From Anaerolineae bacterium (GTDB lineage Bacteria > Chloroflexota > Anaerolineae > Promineifilales > Promineifilaceae), in contig JANQGC010000234.1 in NCBI GenBank assembly GCA_028277515.1, positions 1-64,000 of the forward strand: 64,000 bases of DNA, given 5' to 3'. The number at the start of each line of letters is the position of its first letter. Position 1 is the stretch's first letter. Positions 27,772 to 35,997 of this stretch are shown here, piece after piece. The translations under genes and the position numbers were made by a program. The notes beneath the pieces are model-generated. The model had not been told where the DNA came from. It searched no databases and saw only the letters and a list, made by a program, of their open reading frames with translations.

Positions 27772-28709
27772 TCATTAAACAGCTCTCCTACACTTCGCCC
27801 TTCATGGGAGCGCAGAATAACTTCTCCTAATAATTCATCCACAGATAAAACCGTATAAAATGGAAGCATCTTTCGTGGTGGAATTGGCAATGTATCTGTC
27901 GTAACTAATTCCTTAATCGGCAACACGGATAGGCGTTCCGTGGCTGGATCAGAAAGAACGGGATGAGCAATTGATAGATAAACATCTTTTGCCCCTTTCG
28001 ACTTAACCAGTTCAATGGCTTGTTTTACCGAACCAGCGGTATCAATCATATCATCAACAATAATGACATCCTTGTTTTGCACATTACCAATTAAGGTTAA
28101 GGCTTCTCTCTTACCCTGATTTCCCACTCGCCGCTTCTCCACAAATGCCAGGGGCAAATGGACTGCTTCGGCAAAGTTGCGCCCCCTTTTGGCAAAGCCA
28201 AGATCAGGGGTAACAACAACGCCATTTAGATTTTTTTCCCGAAAGTAATTAGTAAGGATGTGAAAAGAAGTCAAAGAGTCTCCTGGAATTTGATAAAACC
28301 CTTGAATTTGAGAACTGTGCAGGTCAATCGTCATCCAGCGATCAGCCCCTGCAACTTCAATTAAATTCGCTAACAAGCGGGCACTGATTGGAACGCGGGG
28401 TTGATCTTTCTTATCACTCTGGGAATAGGCCATATAAGGAACAACGACCGTGATGCGGCCGGCCGAGTCTCGATGCAAGCAGTCGATGGCAATGAGCATC
28501 TCCATGATGTTTGTATGCAAAGGAACACTATGACTTTGAACTAAATAAACATCCTGGCCGCGGACGCTGCCATGCAGCCGAACAAAAATATTTTCATTTG
28601 GAAATTGGGTGATATCCCAGGTACTTACGGGAATACCGATGTAATTCGCAATTTTTTGAGCGAGTTCCGGGCAACCGGACCCGGCAAAAAGTTTTATGTC
28701 GCCATACAT
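27768..28709 (-). CDS. prs: Ribose-phosphate pyrophosphokinase
   Basis: Makes PRPP from ribose 5-phosphate and ATP, feeding purine, pyrimidine, histidine and tryptophan synthesis. The 313-aa product has IKLFAGSGCPELAQKIA at the start, the flexible-loop and substrate residues VVVPYMAYSQSDKKDQPR and the PRPP-binding VIIVDDMIDTAGSV. ATG 28709 is chosen: it gives standard length and has GAGG just upstream; the frame opens seven codons earlier. The arrangement upstream of secA on the same strand appears incidental. Confidence 0.96.
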   Translation of the reverse strand: MYGDIKLFAGSGCPELAQKIANYIGIPVSTWDITQFPNENIFVRLHGSVRGQDVYLVQSHSVPLHTNIMEMLIAIDCLHRDSAGRITVVVPYMAYSQSDKKDQPRVPISARLLANLIEVAGADRWMTIDLHSSQIQGFYQIPGDSLTSFHILTNYFREKNLNGVVVTPDLGFAKRGRNFAEAVHLPLAFVEKRRVGNQGKREALTLIGNVQNKDVIIVDDMIDTAGSVKQAIELVKSKGAKDVYLSIAHPVLSDPATERLSVLPIKELVTTDTLPIPPRKMLPFYTVLSVDELLGEVILRSHEGRSVGELFNE

Positions 28710-28747
28710 AACAACCTCTTGGATTTTCAATCCACATTTATATTACA

Positions 28748-29761
28748 TTAACTGCTTATTTGAGTTTTTACCTGTTCAAAGAGTTTATCAGCGGCCGAAT
28801 AAGGATCTAAGGATCGCTCCGCTACTGCATCTACAAAAGCATCTCTATCATCGCTGGAAACCAGACCCAGGAACAGTGTCATAAACTGTCTCTGCAACAG
28901 TTGGGTAATTTCTTTTCGGCTGCGGTTTTTTTCACGATCCGCCCATTGCCCACTTTGCTTTAGGAATTCACGGTGTTTGTGTACCCGCTGAGCTAATTCT
29001 GGGACACCTTTTCCCTCAGAGGCTACCGTTTGAAAAACCTTGACCTGCCAACCAACATCGGCTGCTTTTTCTCCTCCATCGACAGCCATTAACTGTCCAT
29101 GATGCCTTTCCGGGGCGTTCGGCCCCAGATGCAGCATCATCTCCAGGGCTTTAACCGTTCGTAATGCCCCTGGTTTATCGGCCTTATTAACGACCAAATC
29201 ATCGGCTATCTCTAAGATACCGGCTTTAATGGATTGAACCTCATCCCCCATGCCCGGCGCTTCAATCACTAATATCGTGTGTGCAGTTCCAGCGATTTCA
29301 ACCTCCGCCTGGCCGGCCCCAACGGTTTCCACAAGAACAATATCATATCCGGCAGCGTCCAACACCTGGATGGCAGCCATCGTAGCTTGTGCAAGGCCGC
29401 CTAAATTGCCCCGCGAGGCCATGCTGCGGATAAAGACCCCTTCCTGTGCTGCCAGGTCCTGCATGCGCACCCGATCACCCAATAAAGCCCCCCCGCTGAA
29501 GGGGCTACTGGGATCAACAGCCACAATGCCAATACGCGCCCCTTCCTTTTTGAACTGGTTGGCCAATCCGGCCACCAGGGTGCTTTTTCCCGAACCTGGC
29601 GGACCGGTCACGCCAACAACATGAGCATTTCCGGTTGATGGATACAAAAAGGAAATAGCCTCTTGAGCAGCTTCCGAGTTATTTTCTATTAAGGTAATAA
29701 CGCGAGCAATGGCCCGGATATTACCCTTCCGCACCTGAGGCAGAAGATCAGACACGTGCAA
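28748..29761 (-). CDS. meaB: MeaB/ArgK-family G-protein chaperone
   Basis: P-loop GTPase that loads and protects adenosylcobalamin in methylmalonyl-CoA mutase or a related mutase. 337 aa with [17 protein letters not shown] (~51-67), a [19 protein letters not shown] segment (MeaB signature), [12 protein letters not shown] and the NKAD recognition motif. Start is TTG 29761 or GTG 29755, close to a GGAG site. It overlaps by 14 nt the gene for a B12-binding protein, so both work on one cobalamin enzyme; the mutase large subunit is not in this window. Confidence 0.95.
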   Translation of the reverse strand: MHVSDLLPQVRKGNIRAIARVITLIENNSEAAQEAISFLYPSTGNAHVVGVTGPPGSGKSTLVAGLANQFKKEGARIGIVAVDPSSPFSGGALLGDRVRMQDLAAQEGVFIRSMASRGNLGGLAQATMAAIQVLDAAGYDIVLVETVGAGQAEVEIAGTAHTILVIEAPGMGDEVQSIKAGILEIADDLVVNKADKPGALRTVKALEMMLHLGPNAPERHHGQLMAVDGGEKAADVGWQVKVFQTVASEGKGVPELAQRVHKHREFLKQSGQWADREKNRSRKEITQLLQRQFMTLFLGLVSSDDRDAFVDAVAERSLDPYSAADKLFEQVKTQISS

Positions 29762-30149
29762 CGGACTCCCAGATAAAACTGGTTATTTCCTCTAAACTCG
29801 AACCTGGGCCAAAGACGGCCGTGACCCCAATCTCTTCAAGCTTGGGAACATCATCGTCAGGAATAATCCCCCCTACAAATACTGGAACATCCTGTATGTC
29901 GTTTTCGGATAACAAATTCATGATGCGCGGAACCAATGTTAAATGCGCTCCAGACAAAATGCTTAAGCCAATAGCATCAACATCTTCTTGCATGGCCGCA
30001 TTGACAATCATCGCCGGTGTCTGCCGCAGTCCGGTATAGATAACCTCCATACCCGCATCACGAAGCGCCCTGGCAATGACTTTGGCTCCTCTGTCATGCC
30101 CATCTAAGCCCGGCTTCCCCACCAGCACACGAGGTTTAACCCCTTGCAT
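29748..30149 (-). CDS. Stand-alone cobalamin (B12)-binding protein, mutase small-subunit type
   Basis: 133 aa, the C-terminal B12-binding domain of acyl-CoA mutases as a separate gene. The base-off/His-on motif DGHDRG (DxHxxG), the SILSGAH loop and [12 protein letters not shown] are all present, so it should bind adenosylcobalamin. GGAGG lies 10 nt before the ATG. In archaea and many other bacteria this domain is a small subunit of methylmalonyl-CoA mutase or of a close relative. Overlap with meaB supports that. Which acyl-CoA is isomerised is not visible. Confidence 0.93.
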   Translation of the reverse strand: MQGVKPRVLVGKPGLDGHDRGAKVIARALRDAGMEVIYTGLRQTPAMIVNAAMQEDVDAIGLSILSGAHLTLVPRIMNLLSENDIQDVPVFVGGIIPDDDVPKLEEIGVTAVFGPGSSLEEITSFIWESVARV

Positions 30150-30345
30150 AAATCAAAATCCTCCGATTCAAATAATTTCTTGAAAGTTTCAGGCTTCTTC
30201 CAAAAATATTATACAGTTACTTGAGGGCAATTACGAGTGCCCAATCTGTTCCTCGGTAAAAATATCATTGCTGCTTTTGACACTGCCGGCTTCTCATCTA
30301 CGATAGGTTTTTGCTGTTCAAGCTAGAATCACTGTCCATTATTAC

Positions 30346-30867
30346 CTATTCACTATCCATATCCATCTCCTCTTCACCCATGTCATCCATATCCATTTCC
30401 TCCATGTCCATACCACCTTCAGCAGTGTCACGGATTTCGACCATTACCTCCATGTCCTCCACATTAGCGAATTCCAAAGTCACAGGGAAAGTTTCACCAG
30501 CCGTAAAGTCAAGCTGTTTATCAATACACATTACATGCAGACCCCCAACCTGAAACTCCACACTTTCCCCGGCAGGAAGATCGATAATGCCTCCTGGAAC
30601 CTGACCCATGACCATAACGCCATTTTCATCCATATCCATTTCATGCACCTCAACGGCCGCGCAAGCATCTGTCATAGCCCCAACAAGTTGATCGTCTCGG
30701 TTGGTATTGTTGGAAATAACCATGTAAATTGCGCCATTTTGCGCGGCGTTTGGAGAACTTCTGCCCCAAACATCATCCACTTCAATATTCCCCGATTCAG
30801 TTGGTGATAAACAACCAACTGAAATCACCGTGAAGATAACCAAAGAAAGTATAAGGATTCGTTTCAT
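30346..30867 (-). CDS. PCu(A)C-type copper chaperone lipoprotein with Met/Asp-rich tail
   Basis: 173 aa. An N-terminal signal ends in a lipobox-like SVGC (Cys19), so the protein is probably anchored outside the membrane. The PCuAC copper-site residues are seen as His75, Met87, His111 and Met113 (spacing H-x11-M-x23-H-x-M). Such proteins deliver Cu(I) to the CuA centre of cytochrome oxidase or buffer copper. The last ~22 residues are very rich in Met, Asp and Glu and may bind metal too. Strong ribosome site AAAGGAG before the ATG. It is divergent from a regulator with a NosL-like domain, which suggests copper control. Confidence 0.9.
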   Translation of the reverse strand: MKRILILSLVIFTVISVGCLSPTESGNIEVDDVWGRSSPNAAQNGAIYMVISNNTNRDDQLVGAMTDACAAVEVHEMDMDENGVMVMGQVPGGIIDLPAGESVEFQVGGLHVMCIDKQLDFTAGETFPVTLEFANVEDMEVMVEIRDTAEGGMDMEEMDMDDMGEEEMDMDSE

Positions 30868-30887
30868 CTTTTCTCCTTTTTTCGTAA

Positions 30888-30927
30888 ATCACATGTTATA
30901 TTTTGTTACATTGTGATATAATTCACA
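30888..30927. promoter_or_regulatory. Divergent control region with inverted repeats
   Basis: Between the copper chaperone and the regulator gene there are two nested inverted repeats: ATCACA...TGTGAT (30888-30917) and TGTGA-TATAAT-TCACA (30912-30927), the latter enclosing a -10-like hexamer. An operator for the divergent regulator is plausible; there is no experimental or alignment support. Confidence 0.45.
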
Positions 30928-30983
30928 TTCTATTATCTTTCAAAAAAATCGACAAATTCAGAAATTTTTATAAATGTGCAACA

Positions 30984-31556
30984 ATGGCCAAAGAAAATAA
31001 GCCAATTCCACCGGCAAGACACGAGCAAATCATAACCTGGCTGGAGCAAGAAGGAACGCTGAGTATCAAGGAAATTCAAAGCCGTTTGAATATTTCACAC
31101 ATGACGGTCCATCGTGATCTTGACTATCTTGCGGGAAAAAATTTATTGAAAAAAGTTAGAGGTGGGGCAACGAGAATCACAACCAGCACCCTAAATCCTA
31201 ACCCGTCACCTAATTGCAAAATGTGTGGCAGGAAAATTGTCCAGCGTACTGAAATCGTGCTTCAAATGGATGATGGTAACCAATCTTCAGCTTGCTGCCC
31301 CCATTGCGGGCTGATGCTTATTGCCAATCGATCCAATATAGAATCAGCCCTGGCTCGCGATTATCTCTATGGGTATATGGTCAATGTCTTTCAAGCGTCC
31401 TATTTAATTGGTTGTGAGCTACGTATTTGTTGTATTCCCAGTACCTTGTGTTTCGCACATATTTCCGACGCACAGCGTTTTCAAACGGGATTTGGTGGAA
31501 AGATCTTCAATTTCACGGAGGCTCTTAATCACCTGATGGACATACACCAACCATAA
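30984..31556 (+). CDS. DeoR-type HTH regulator with C-terminal NosL-like metal-binding domain
   Basis: 190 aa from ATG 30984 (MAKENKPIPPAR). Residues ~10-66 are a DeoR winged-helix (QIITWLEQEGTLSIKEIQSRL, ISHMTVHRDLDYL, VRGGATRI). Instead of the sugar-phosphate sensor of normal DeoR proteins, residues ~76-190 hold cysteine motifs CKMCG (C78, C81) and CCPHCG (C104, C105, C108), further cysteines (C144, C149, C150, C156), and an end PSTLCFAHISDAQRF...FGGKIFNFTEAL that resembles the copper-binding protein NosL. It is divergent from the PCuAC chaperone gene. Inference: a copper- or redox-responsive repressor of that gene. The NosL likeness is by motif, not by search. The frame opens 27 codons earlier without a good start signal. 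Confidence 0.85.
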   Translation: MAKENKPIPPARHEQIITWLEQEGTLSIKEIQSRLNISHMTVHRDLDYLAGKNLLKKVRGGATRITTSTLNPNPSPNCKMCGRKIVQRTEIVLQMDDGNQSSACCPHCGLMLIANRSNIESALARDYLYGYMVNVFQASYLIGCELRICCIPSTLCFAHISDAQRFQTGFGGKIFNFTEALNHLMDIHQP

Positions 31557-31607
31557 GTAACATGGCTATGCGAAGTCATGGGGAATTAAAGAATACGCTG
31601 TCCATAT

Positions 31608-32084
31608 TTAAGGGAATGGATCCAACTCCCTATGAACCTGGCGCAAAATTTCCAGTTGTCCCAGGTGATACGTTTCGTGCCAATGTAAGCCACTTATACG
31701 ATCTTCCACTGTCTGCCCCCGCTCTTCGTTGAACAAAGCAGCCAACTCTTGATCCGTAGCGGCATTTAAACCCTGTGCGATTTGATTTTGAGATTCCTCT
31801 AAGAGTTGAACAAGTTTATCAAGATGAACTGCATGGGATGGGTTCAGGATATCCGACCCTGTATCATACAACTCTCTTTCCTCTGACTTCAACACTTCAT
31901 TTTGATTCAACAAGGCAATGACATTATCCCGGCTCACAAGAATATGACCTAGTACCCAGTTAAATGAATTTGATCGGAAGGGAGGAGCTACCACACTATC
32001 TTCATGTGATAGCCCTTCCACGAATTTACTGACCAACCACCTGGTTGACTCAAAAGAATCAATTAATTTTTTTTGCTGACCCAT
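31608..32084 (-). CDS. DinB/YfiT-like four-helix-bundle protein
   Basis: 158 aa. The pattern FESTRWLVSKFVEGL, NSFNWVLGHILVSRDN and SGLHWHETYHLGQLEILRQ, with three metal-site histidines (HI at ~49, the H in GLHWH, and H in YHLGQ), marks the DinB-like fold used by metal-dependent thiol transferases. Starts at ATG 32084 with AAAGGAG upstream. The physiological thiol or substrate is unknown. Convergent with the DeoR/NosL-like gene. Confidence 0.82.
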   Translation of the reverse strand: MGQQKKLIDSFESTRWLVSKFVEGLSHEDSVVAPPFRSNSFNWVLGHILVSRDNVIALLNQNEVLKSEERELYDTGSDILNPSHAVHLDKLVQLLEESQNQIAQGLNAATDQELAALFNEERGQTVEDRISGLHWHETYHLGQLEILRQVHRELDPFP

Positions 32085-32104
32085 TATATTTCTCCTTTTT
32101 TGAG

Positions 32105-32167
32105 AAGTGACAGTCAATCTGATGAATTTATTACCTCTAGCAGGCCACTTTTAAGTGTCTGTCACTT
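32105..32167. repeat. Diverged copy of the GTGACAGTCAC inverted-repeat family
   Basis: Begins AAGTGACAGTCA and ends GTGTCTGTCACTT, forming an inverted repeat of ~9 bp with a 35-40-nt centre. It resembles, less perfectly, the two copies at 38786-38854 and 46711-46779. It lies just upstream of the DinB-like gene. Confidence 0.6.
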
Positions 32168-32265
32168 TATTCAAAATTCACAATTTTAGCTGAAAACAAT
32201 CTAAGCATCTTATTGGTATTGGGATTCACTAAGGTTAATAAAGGATATGATTACCACCATAAATT

Positions 32266-32949
32266 ATGGAAGATTCAATTATAAGTTCACACGCTTCAAC
32301 GCAGCAAACGACGAATAGCCCAACAAGAAAAGGCTGTCTCCTGGCGATGCTGGTGCTGTTTGCGATCATGCTTTCCCCATTGATTTGGCGGAGGTCTGTG
32401 ATTTGGTATTACTCGCAAAAAATTTATTCCCTGAACTCAGTCCCTGAAGATAATGTGGCCATCGTATTTGGCGCAGCCGTGTATCGCAACGGCCGCTTAA
32501 GCTCTGTTCTGCGCGATCGTATGGACACAGCAATTACCCTTTATGAACAGGGTAAAGTAGAAAAAATTATCGTGAGTGGACACACTGAAAATGAGTTTTA
32601 TGATGAGCCGGGGGCGATGAGAGCCTATGCCATTCAACGGGGTGTTCCGGAAAACGATATTCAGGCCGACAATGGGGGTAATCGAACGTATGATACCTGC
32701 TATAGGGCGCAAGACATTTTCCAACTGGAAAGCGCCACCCTTGTGACCCAAAACTTTCACCTCCCCCGCGCCATATTTACCTGCCGCCGTCTTGGTGTTG
32801 CAGCTCAGGGAGTGGCGGCCGATTTGCGCCCCTATCGCGGGATGCGCTGGTATGAATTCAGGGAAACCCTGGCCACAATTTACGCTTTATGGGACGTCAT
32901 AAAGAAAGACCCGCCCCCTGCGCTTGGGGAACCTGTTTTCTTGGAATAA
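32266..32949 (+). CDS. YdcF/SanA-like DUF218 membrane protein
   Basis: 227 aa, with one N-terminal transmembrane helix (~27-45) and an external DUF218 domain: VAIVFGAAVYRNGRLSSVLRDR, IIVSGHTENEFYDEPGAM, NGGNRTYDTCYRAQDIF and TLVTQNFHLPRAIFTCRRLG. SanA/YdcF relatives affect envelope integrity and vancomycin tolerance; the catalytic role is uncertain. No ribosome site before this ATG; a small out-of-phase frame (ATG at 32247, 23 codons) with AAAGG upstream overlaps the start and could couple translation. Confidence 0.87.
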   Translation: MEDSIISSHASTQQTTNSPTRKGCLLAMLVLFAIMLSPLIWRRSVIWYYSQKIYSLNSVPEDNVAIVFGAAVYRNGRLSSVLRDRMDTAITLYEQGKVEKIIVSGHTENEFYDEPGAMRAYAIQRGVPENDIQADNGGNRTYDTCYRAQDIFQLESATLVTQNFHLPRAIFTCRRLGVAAQGVAADLRPYRGMRWYEFRETLATIYALWDVIKKDPPPALGEPVFLE

Positions 32950-32972
32950 TCCAATTCTGACTGTTGAGAAAT

Positions 32973-33638
32973 CTACTCAACGACTGGATAAGCGTCACAT
33001 TCTTCCTGCAAAAAACAAATGCCACACTTTGGCCTTCTAGCCACACAGATTTCCCGGCCATGACGAATCAAGTTTAGATGCATGGCGTAAAAGGTATCCG
33101 GGTCACCCAATGCCTCCAGAATATCGTGCGCTTTATTAGCTGATGTCCCCGGTTCGATTAAACCGAGCCGGCCAGTGACGCGATGAACATGGGTGTCTAC
33201 CGGAAAAGCGGGACGGCCGAAAGCAAACAGTAAAATGATCGCCGCCGTTTTAGGACCAATACCCTTGATTTGGGTCAGCCAATCTTTTGCCTCAGGCAAA
33301 GGCATTTCAGCAAGAAAATCTAGTGTTATTGAACCCTCCTGCTCTTCAATGAAACGTAAGGCCTCTTGAATACGAGGCCCTTTTTGATTGGCCAATCCCG
33401 CAGAGCGAATAGTATCAACCACCTCTTCCGGCGGTGCATGTATGACGCTTTCCCAATCCGGGTAGCGGTCCTTCAAGGCATTAAACCCTTTATCCCGGTT
33501 AATATCCGATGTGGATTGGGAAAGGATAGTGGAGACCAGCTCGTCAACCGGTTCTAAATGCTGCCGCCATTGTGGAAGTCCATAATGGGCCTCCAATTTT
33601 TGCAAGACCAGGCGATATTTTTCAGCTTTTTCGTCCAA
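32973..33638 (-). CDS. nth: Endonuclease III-like DNA glycosylase
   Basis: HhH-GPD superfamily base-excision enzyme. Signatures: STILSQSTSDINRDKGFNAL, the helix-hairpin-helix IKGIGPKTAAIILLF with the catalytic lysine, the catalytic aspartate in FPVDTHVHRV, and a 4Fe-4S loop C-x6-C-x2-C-x5-C near the C-terminus. TTG 33638 is preferred as start because AGGGGGAC lies 5 nt upstream; GTG 33665 or 33659 would overlap the upstream methylase gene. About 221 aa, normal size. Co-transcribed with the DNA methylase. Confidence 0.93.
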   Translation of the reverse strand: MDEKAEKYRLVLQKLEAHYGLPQWRQHLEPVDELVSTILSQSTSDINRDKGFNALKDRYPDWESVIHAPPEEVVDTIRSAGLANQKGPRIQEALRFIEEQEGSITLDFLAEMPLPEAKDWLTQIKGIGPKTAAIILLFAFGRPAFPVDTHVHRVTGRLGLIEPGTSANKAHDILEALGDPDTFYAMHLNLIRHGREICVARRPKCGICFLQEECDAYPVVE

Positions 33639-33651
33639 AAGTCCCCCTTTC

Positions 33652-35430
33652 TCAATCACCCGCACTCATTTGCGACCTGACTTTTCGGCTGTTTAAACGC
33701 TCAGCCAAGGAATCGAGCACATCCGACCGTTCTCTATCTGAAAAACCCAAAATATCAAAGACAATTTTATCCAGTTCCTTGCGCTGCGGCTGGTTGAAAT
33801 CCATGCGATCTTTCATCGGGTTTTTGGCCAATTGTTGAAATGCGATTTCCAACTGTTCCATATGTTTAGATTTCAGGCGGCGCGGATCGGGCAGTCGGAT
33901 CTCATTCAATTCATAAGCTGCCAGCCATAATAGCCCTTTACCGAGATTGACCCGGCCGTGCAATTCAACTTGCAGCGCAAACCAGGCACTGTTAAGCAAT
34001 CCCGCCGCCGCTTCTATGGAAACAGATTCAGCCGGAATAACCTTGTATAGCTGTTGGTCAATTGCAATTTTGTCATCAAGTAGTAGGGTAAAATGACGCT
34101 GCCAAATCCCTTTGGCCAATACCAATTGTGCATCTTCTTGACCCGGCAATTCATACCAGGTAGCTCGTGTCGCGCAGGTTCGGCGCCGGTGGAAACCTTG
34201 CCCCTCACCCCAATGAATATATTGTTCAACGGCCGTACCCGAAATATTCATTCCCGGCTTGATCAACAATAATAATTGACGACAATCTCCCGCATTCAGA
34301 TGCAGTTTTAGAATCCCTCTAAGGGATTTTAATAAAGGCTTGGTAAATCTTGATTCGATAGACCACTCTGCGGCGGTTTTCCGATCTAAGTAAAAGAATT
34401 CATTAGCCCCTGTCGTATATCCTCTTTGAACGGTAGCCCAGCGGGAAAGCTGATGTAATTCGAGATGGTTCCGGTGACGCCTATGCACCGCCGGGGCACG
34501 TAAAGCCTTACCCCATTTTCCCCCGGCTCTTAATGAACCCTGGTTCACCGTATGAATGCCAAATGCCTCTGTTTCAATTGAAAAACCGGACATCAATTGT
34601 GAAACCAACGCCTCCACAGCGGCAAATCGTTGCGTGGAATCTGATAACCGGCCATAGAGTTGTTTAACATCCTGCCTCAACCGTATTAAGCGCACGGTGT
34701 TACTCAAGCGACGAGGCATGACGTGACACTTTTCTAATATGACCAAACAGGTGTTTACACTGGCTTCAGGAAGCCAACGCTCGACGCTTGACTCCAGTAT
34801 GGCCAAAATGCGAAAATGGTCTAACAAGAACTGCTTAAGCTCAACGCCGTAGGCAACATCAAGCCATCCATTGGGTACAACAAATCCTAATCGACCGCCT
34901 TCCTTTAAAAATTGGTAGCTTTGCAGAAAATAGTAAGCATACAGACCCGATCGACTGCCCAAGGATTCAGACATTTTCCGTGAAACGATTTGCAGCTTTT
35001 CAGATTCAGGCAGATTGGCATCCTTTTGCGGAAATAGAGATAATTGCCGCGGCTGGTTCAACTCTATTTGACCGATTTGTTGCGTAGGAGCATAAGGGGG
35101 ATAACCTACGATAGCGTCAAACCTTGGCATTGATTGCGGATCGCGAGTGAAGAAATTCTGATTTAGGATTTTTGCCTGGGGCACATTTTCAACAGCTATT
35201 TGCATCGCTTCTTGATCCAGTTCAATTCCCCACAACGACTCCTGTGTGCGATCAGATGTCACCGCGGACAGCCAATTGAGCCATTCGTCAGCTTGGGTCA
35301 AAAATTCACCTTTGCCGCACCCCGGATCGAGTACAATATCGGAGGGTCGATTCAGGCAAAAACCAAGCAATAAGTCCGCTAATTCAACAACGATTTGCGA
35401 GCGACCTAAATAAGGATTTTTTGCAGTCAT
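33652..35430 (-). CDS. N6-adenine-type DNA methyltransferase (TaqI/Eco57I-like), motif IV altered
   Basis: 592 aa. SAM-binding motif I is VLDPGCGKGEFL (~33-44), with WGIELDQEAM following. The catalytic motif IV expected as (N/D)PPY reads GYPPY: Tyr110 replaces the catalytic Asn/Asp (DNA checked at 35090-35110). Residues ~300-590 resemble a TaqI-like target-recognition region (NEFFYLDR, LNSAWFALQVELHGRVNLGKGLLWL, LNEIRLPDP). No nuclease or specificity gene is adjacent, so it is an orphan. Whether it methylates DNA is doubtful given motif IV. ATG 35430 gives a start just before NPYLGRSQIV. Confidence 0.85.
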   Translation of the reverse strand: MTAKNPYLGRSQIVVELADLLLGFCLNRPSDIVLDPGCGKGEFLTQADEWLNWLSAVTSDRTQESLWGIELDQEAMQIAVENVPQAKILNQNFFTRDPQSMPRFDAIVGYPPYAPTQQIGQIELNQPRQLSLFPQKDANLPESEKLQIVSRKMSESLGSRSGLYAYYFLQSYQFLKEGGRLGFVVPNGWLDVAYGVELKQFLLDHFRILAILESSVERWLPEASVNTCLVILEKCHVMPRRLSNTVRLIRLRQDVKQLYGRLSDSTQRFAAVEALVSQLMSGFSIETEAFGIHTVNQGSLRAGGKWGKALRAPAVHRRHRNHLELHQLSRWATVQRGYTTGANEFFYLDRKTAAEWSIESRFTKPLLKSLRGILKLHLNAGDCRQLLLLIKPGMNISGTAVEQYIHWGEGQGFHRRRTCATRATWYELPGQEDAQLVLAKGIWQRHFTLLLDDKIAIDQQLYKVIPAESVSIEAAAGLLNSAWFALQVELHGRVNLGKGLLWLAAYELNEIRLPDPRRLKSKHMEQLEIAFQQLAKNPMKDRMDFNQPQRKELDKIVFDILGFSDRERSDVLDSLAERLNSRKVRSQMSAGD

Positions 35431-35531
35431 AACCACGACCAAATATTGAAATCCTAGCGTATAAAAACAAGTGGCATATAATGACAATGACTATCAATTC
35501 GCATCATACCGGATAGCCTAGAAAATGCCAA

Positions 35532-35990
35532 ATGTCACAAATTTCCCATGCAAAATTTCTGAAAACTTTACCTGAGGTTGTTTTACCAACGCTGCCGCAA
35601 GCGCTGCAAAGCATTCAGGTTCGCCAACCATATCGTTGGCTTATCCAATTTCACTATGGTGAGCCACGATTACACTATGAAGTCTCGCGTTCACCAAGGC
35701 GAAATGGCTGGGAATTAGGTTTTCATTGTGAAGCGCGGGATAAACGATTGAATCGTTTCTTATTGGATGGTTTTCGCCGAAACTTGTTTGAAATTAAGGA
35801 AACTCTGGGCAACAACATTGAAGCGGAAATGTGGGATCGAGGGTGGACAAAAATATATGAGGTTTTTCCTGAAGAACCACTAACTGAAGCGTACCAGAGG
35901 CGCGTTGGTGTGCGATTAGGAGAAATCATTTGCTGCCTCCATCCCATATACGTGGATTTACGCGGATCGGTGGCTTCCGTCTATCGTTAG
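35532..35990 (+). CDS. Hypothetical protein, 152 aa
   Basis: Not recognised. Soluble, basic, rich in Arg and aromatic residues (QPYRWLIQFHYGEPRLHYE, WDRGWTKIYEVFPEEPL), no signal or membrane helix. Divergent from the DNA methylase gene with ~100 nt between starts, and its stop lies 8 nt from the 3' end of the next, convergent methyltransferase gene. Regular coding character and codon use like neighbours support a real gene. The alternating strand-like pattern might be a small alpha/beta fold, but no function can be given. Confidence 0.72.
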   Translation: MSQISHAKFLKTLPEVVLPTLPQALQSIQVRQPYRWLIQFHYGEPRLHYEVSRSPRRNGWELGFHCEARDKRLNRFLLDGFRRNLFEIKETLGNNIEAEMWDRGWTKIYEVFPEEPLTEAYQRRVGVRLGEIICCLHPIYVDLRGSVASVYR

Positions 35991-35997
35991 CAATGGT

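Noticed and set aside
32247..32318. 23-codon frame overlapping the start of the SanA-like gene
   Set aside because: Has AAAGG upstream but no other evidence; kept only as a remark on possible translational coupling.
33652..35430. A restriction-modification or phage-defence island around the DNA methylase
   Set aside because: No nuclease, specificity, helicase or ATPase gene of such systems is adjacent; neighbours are nth and an unknown small gene.
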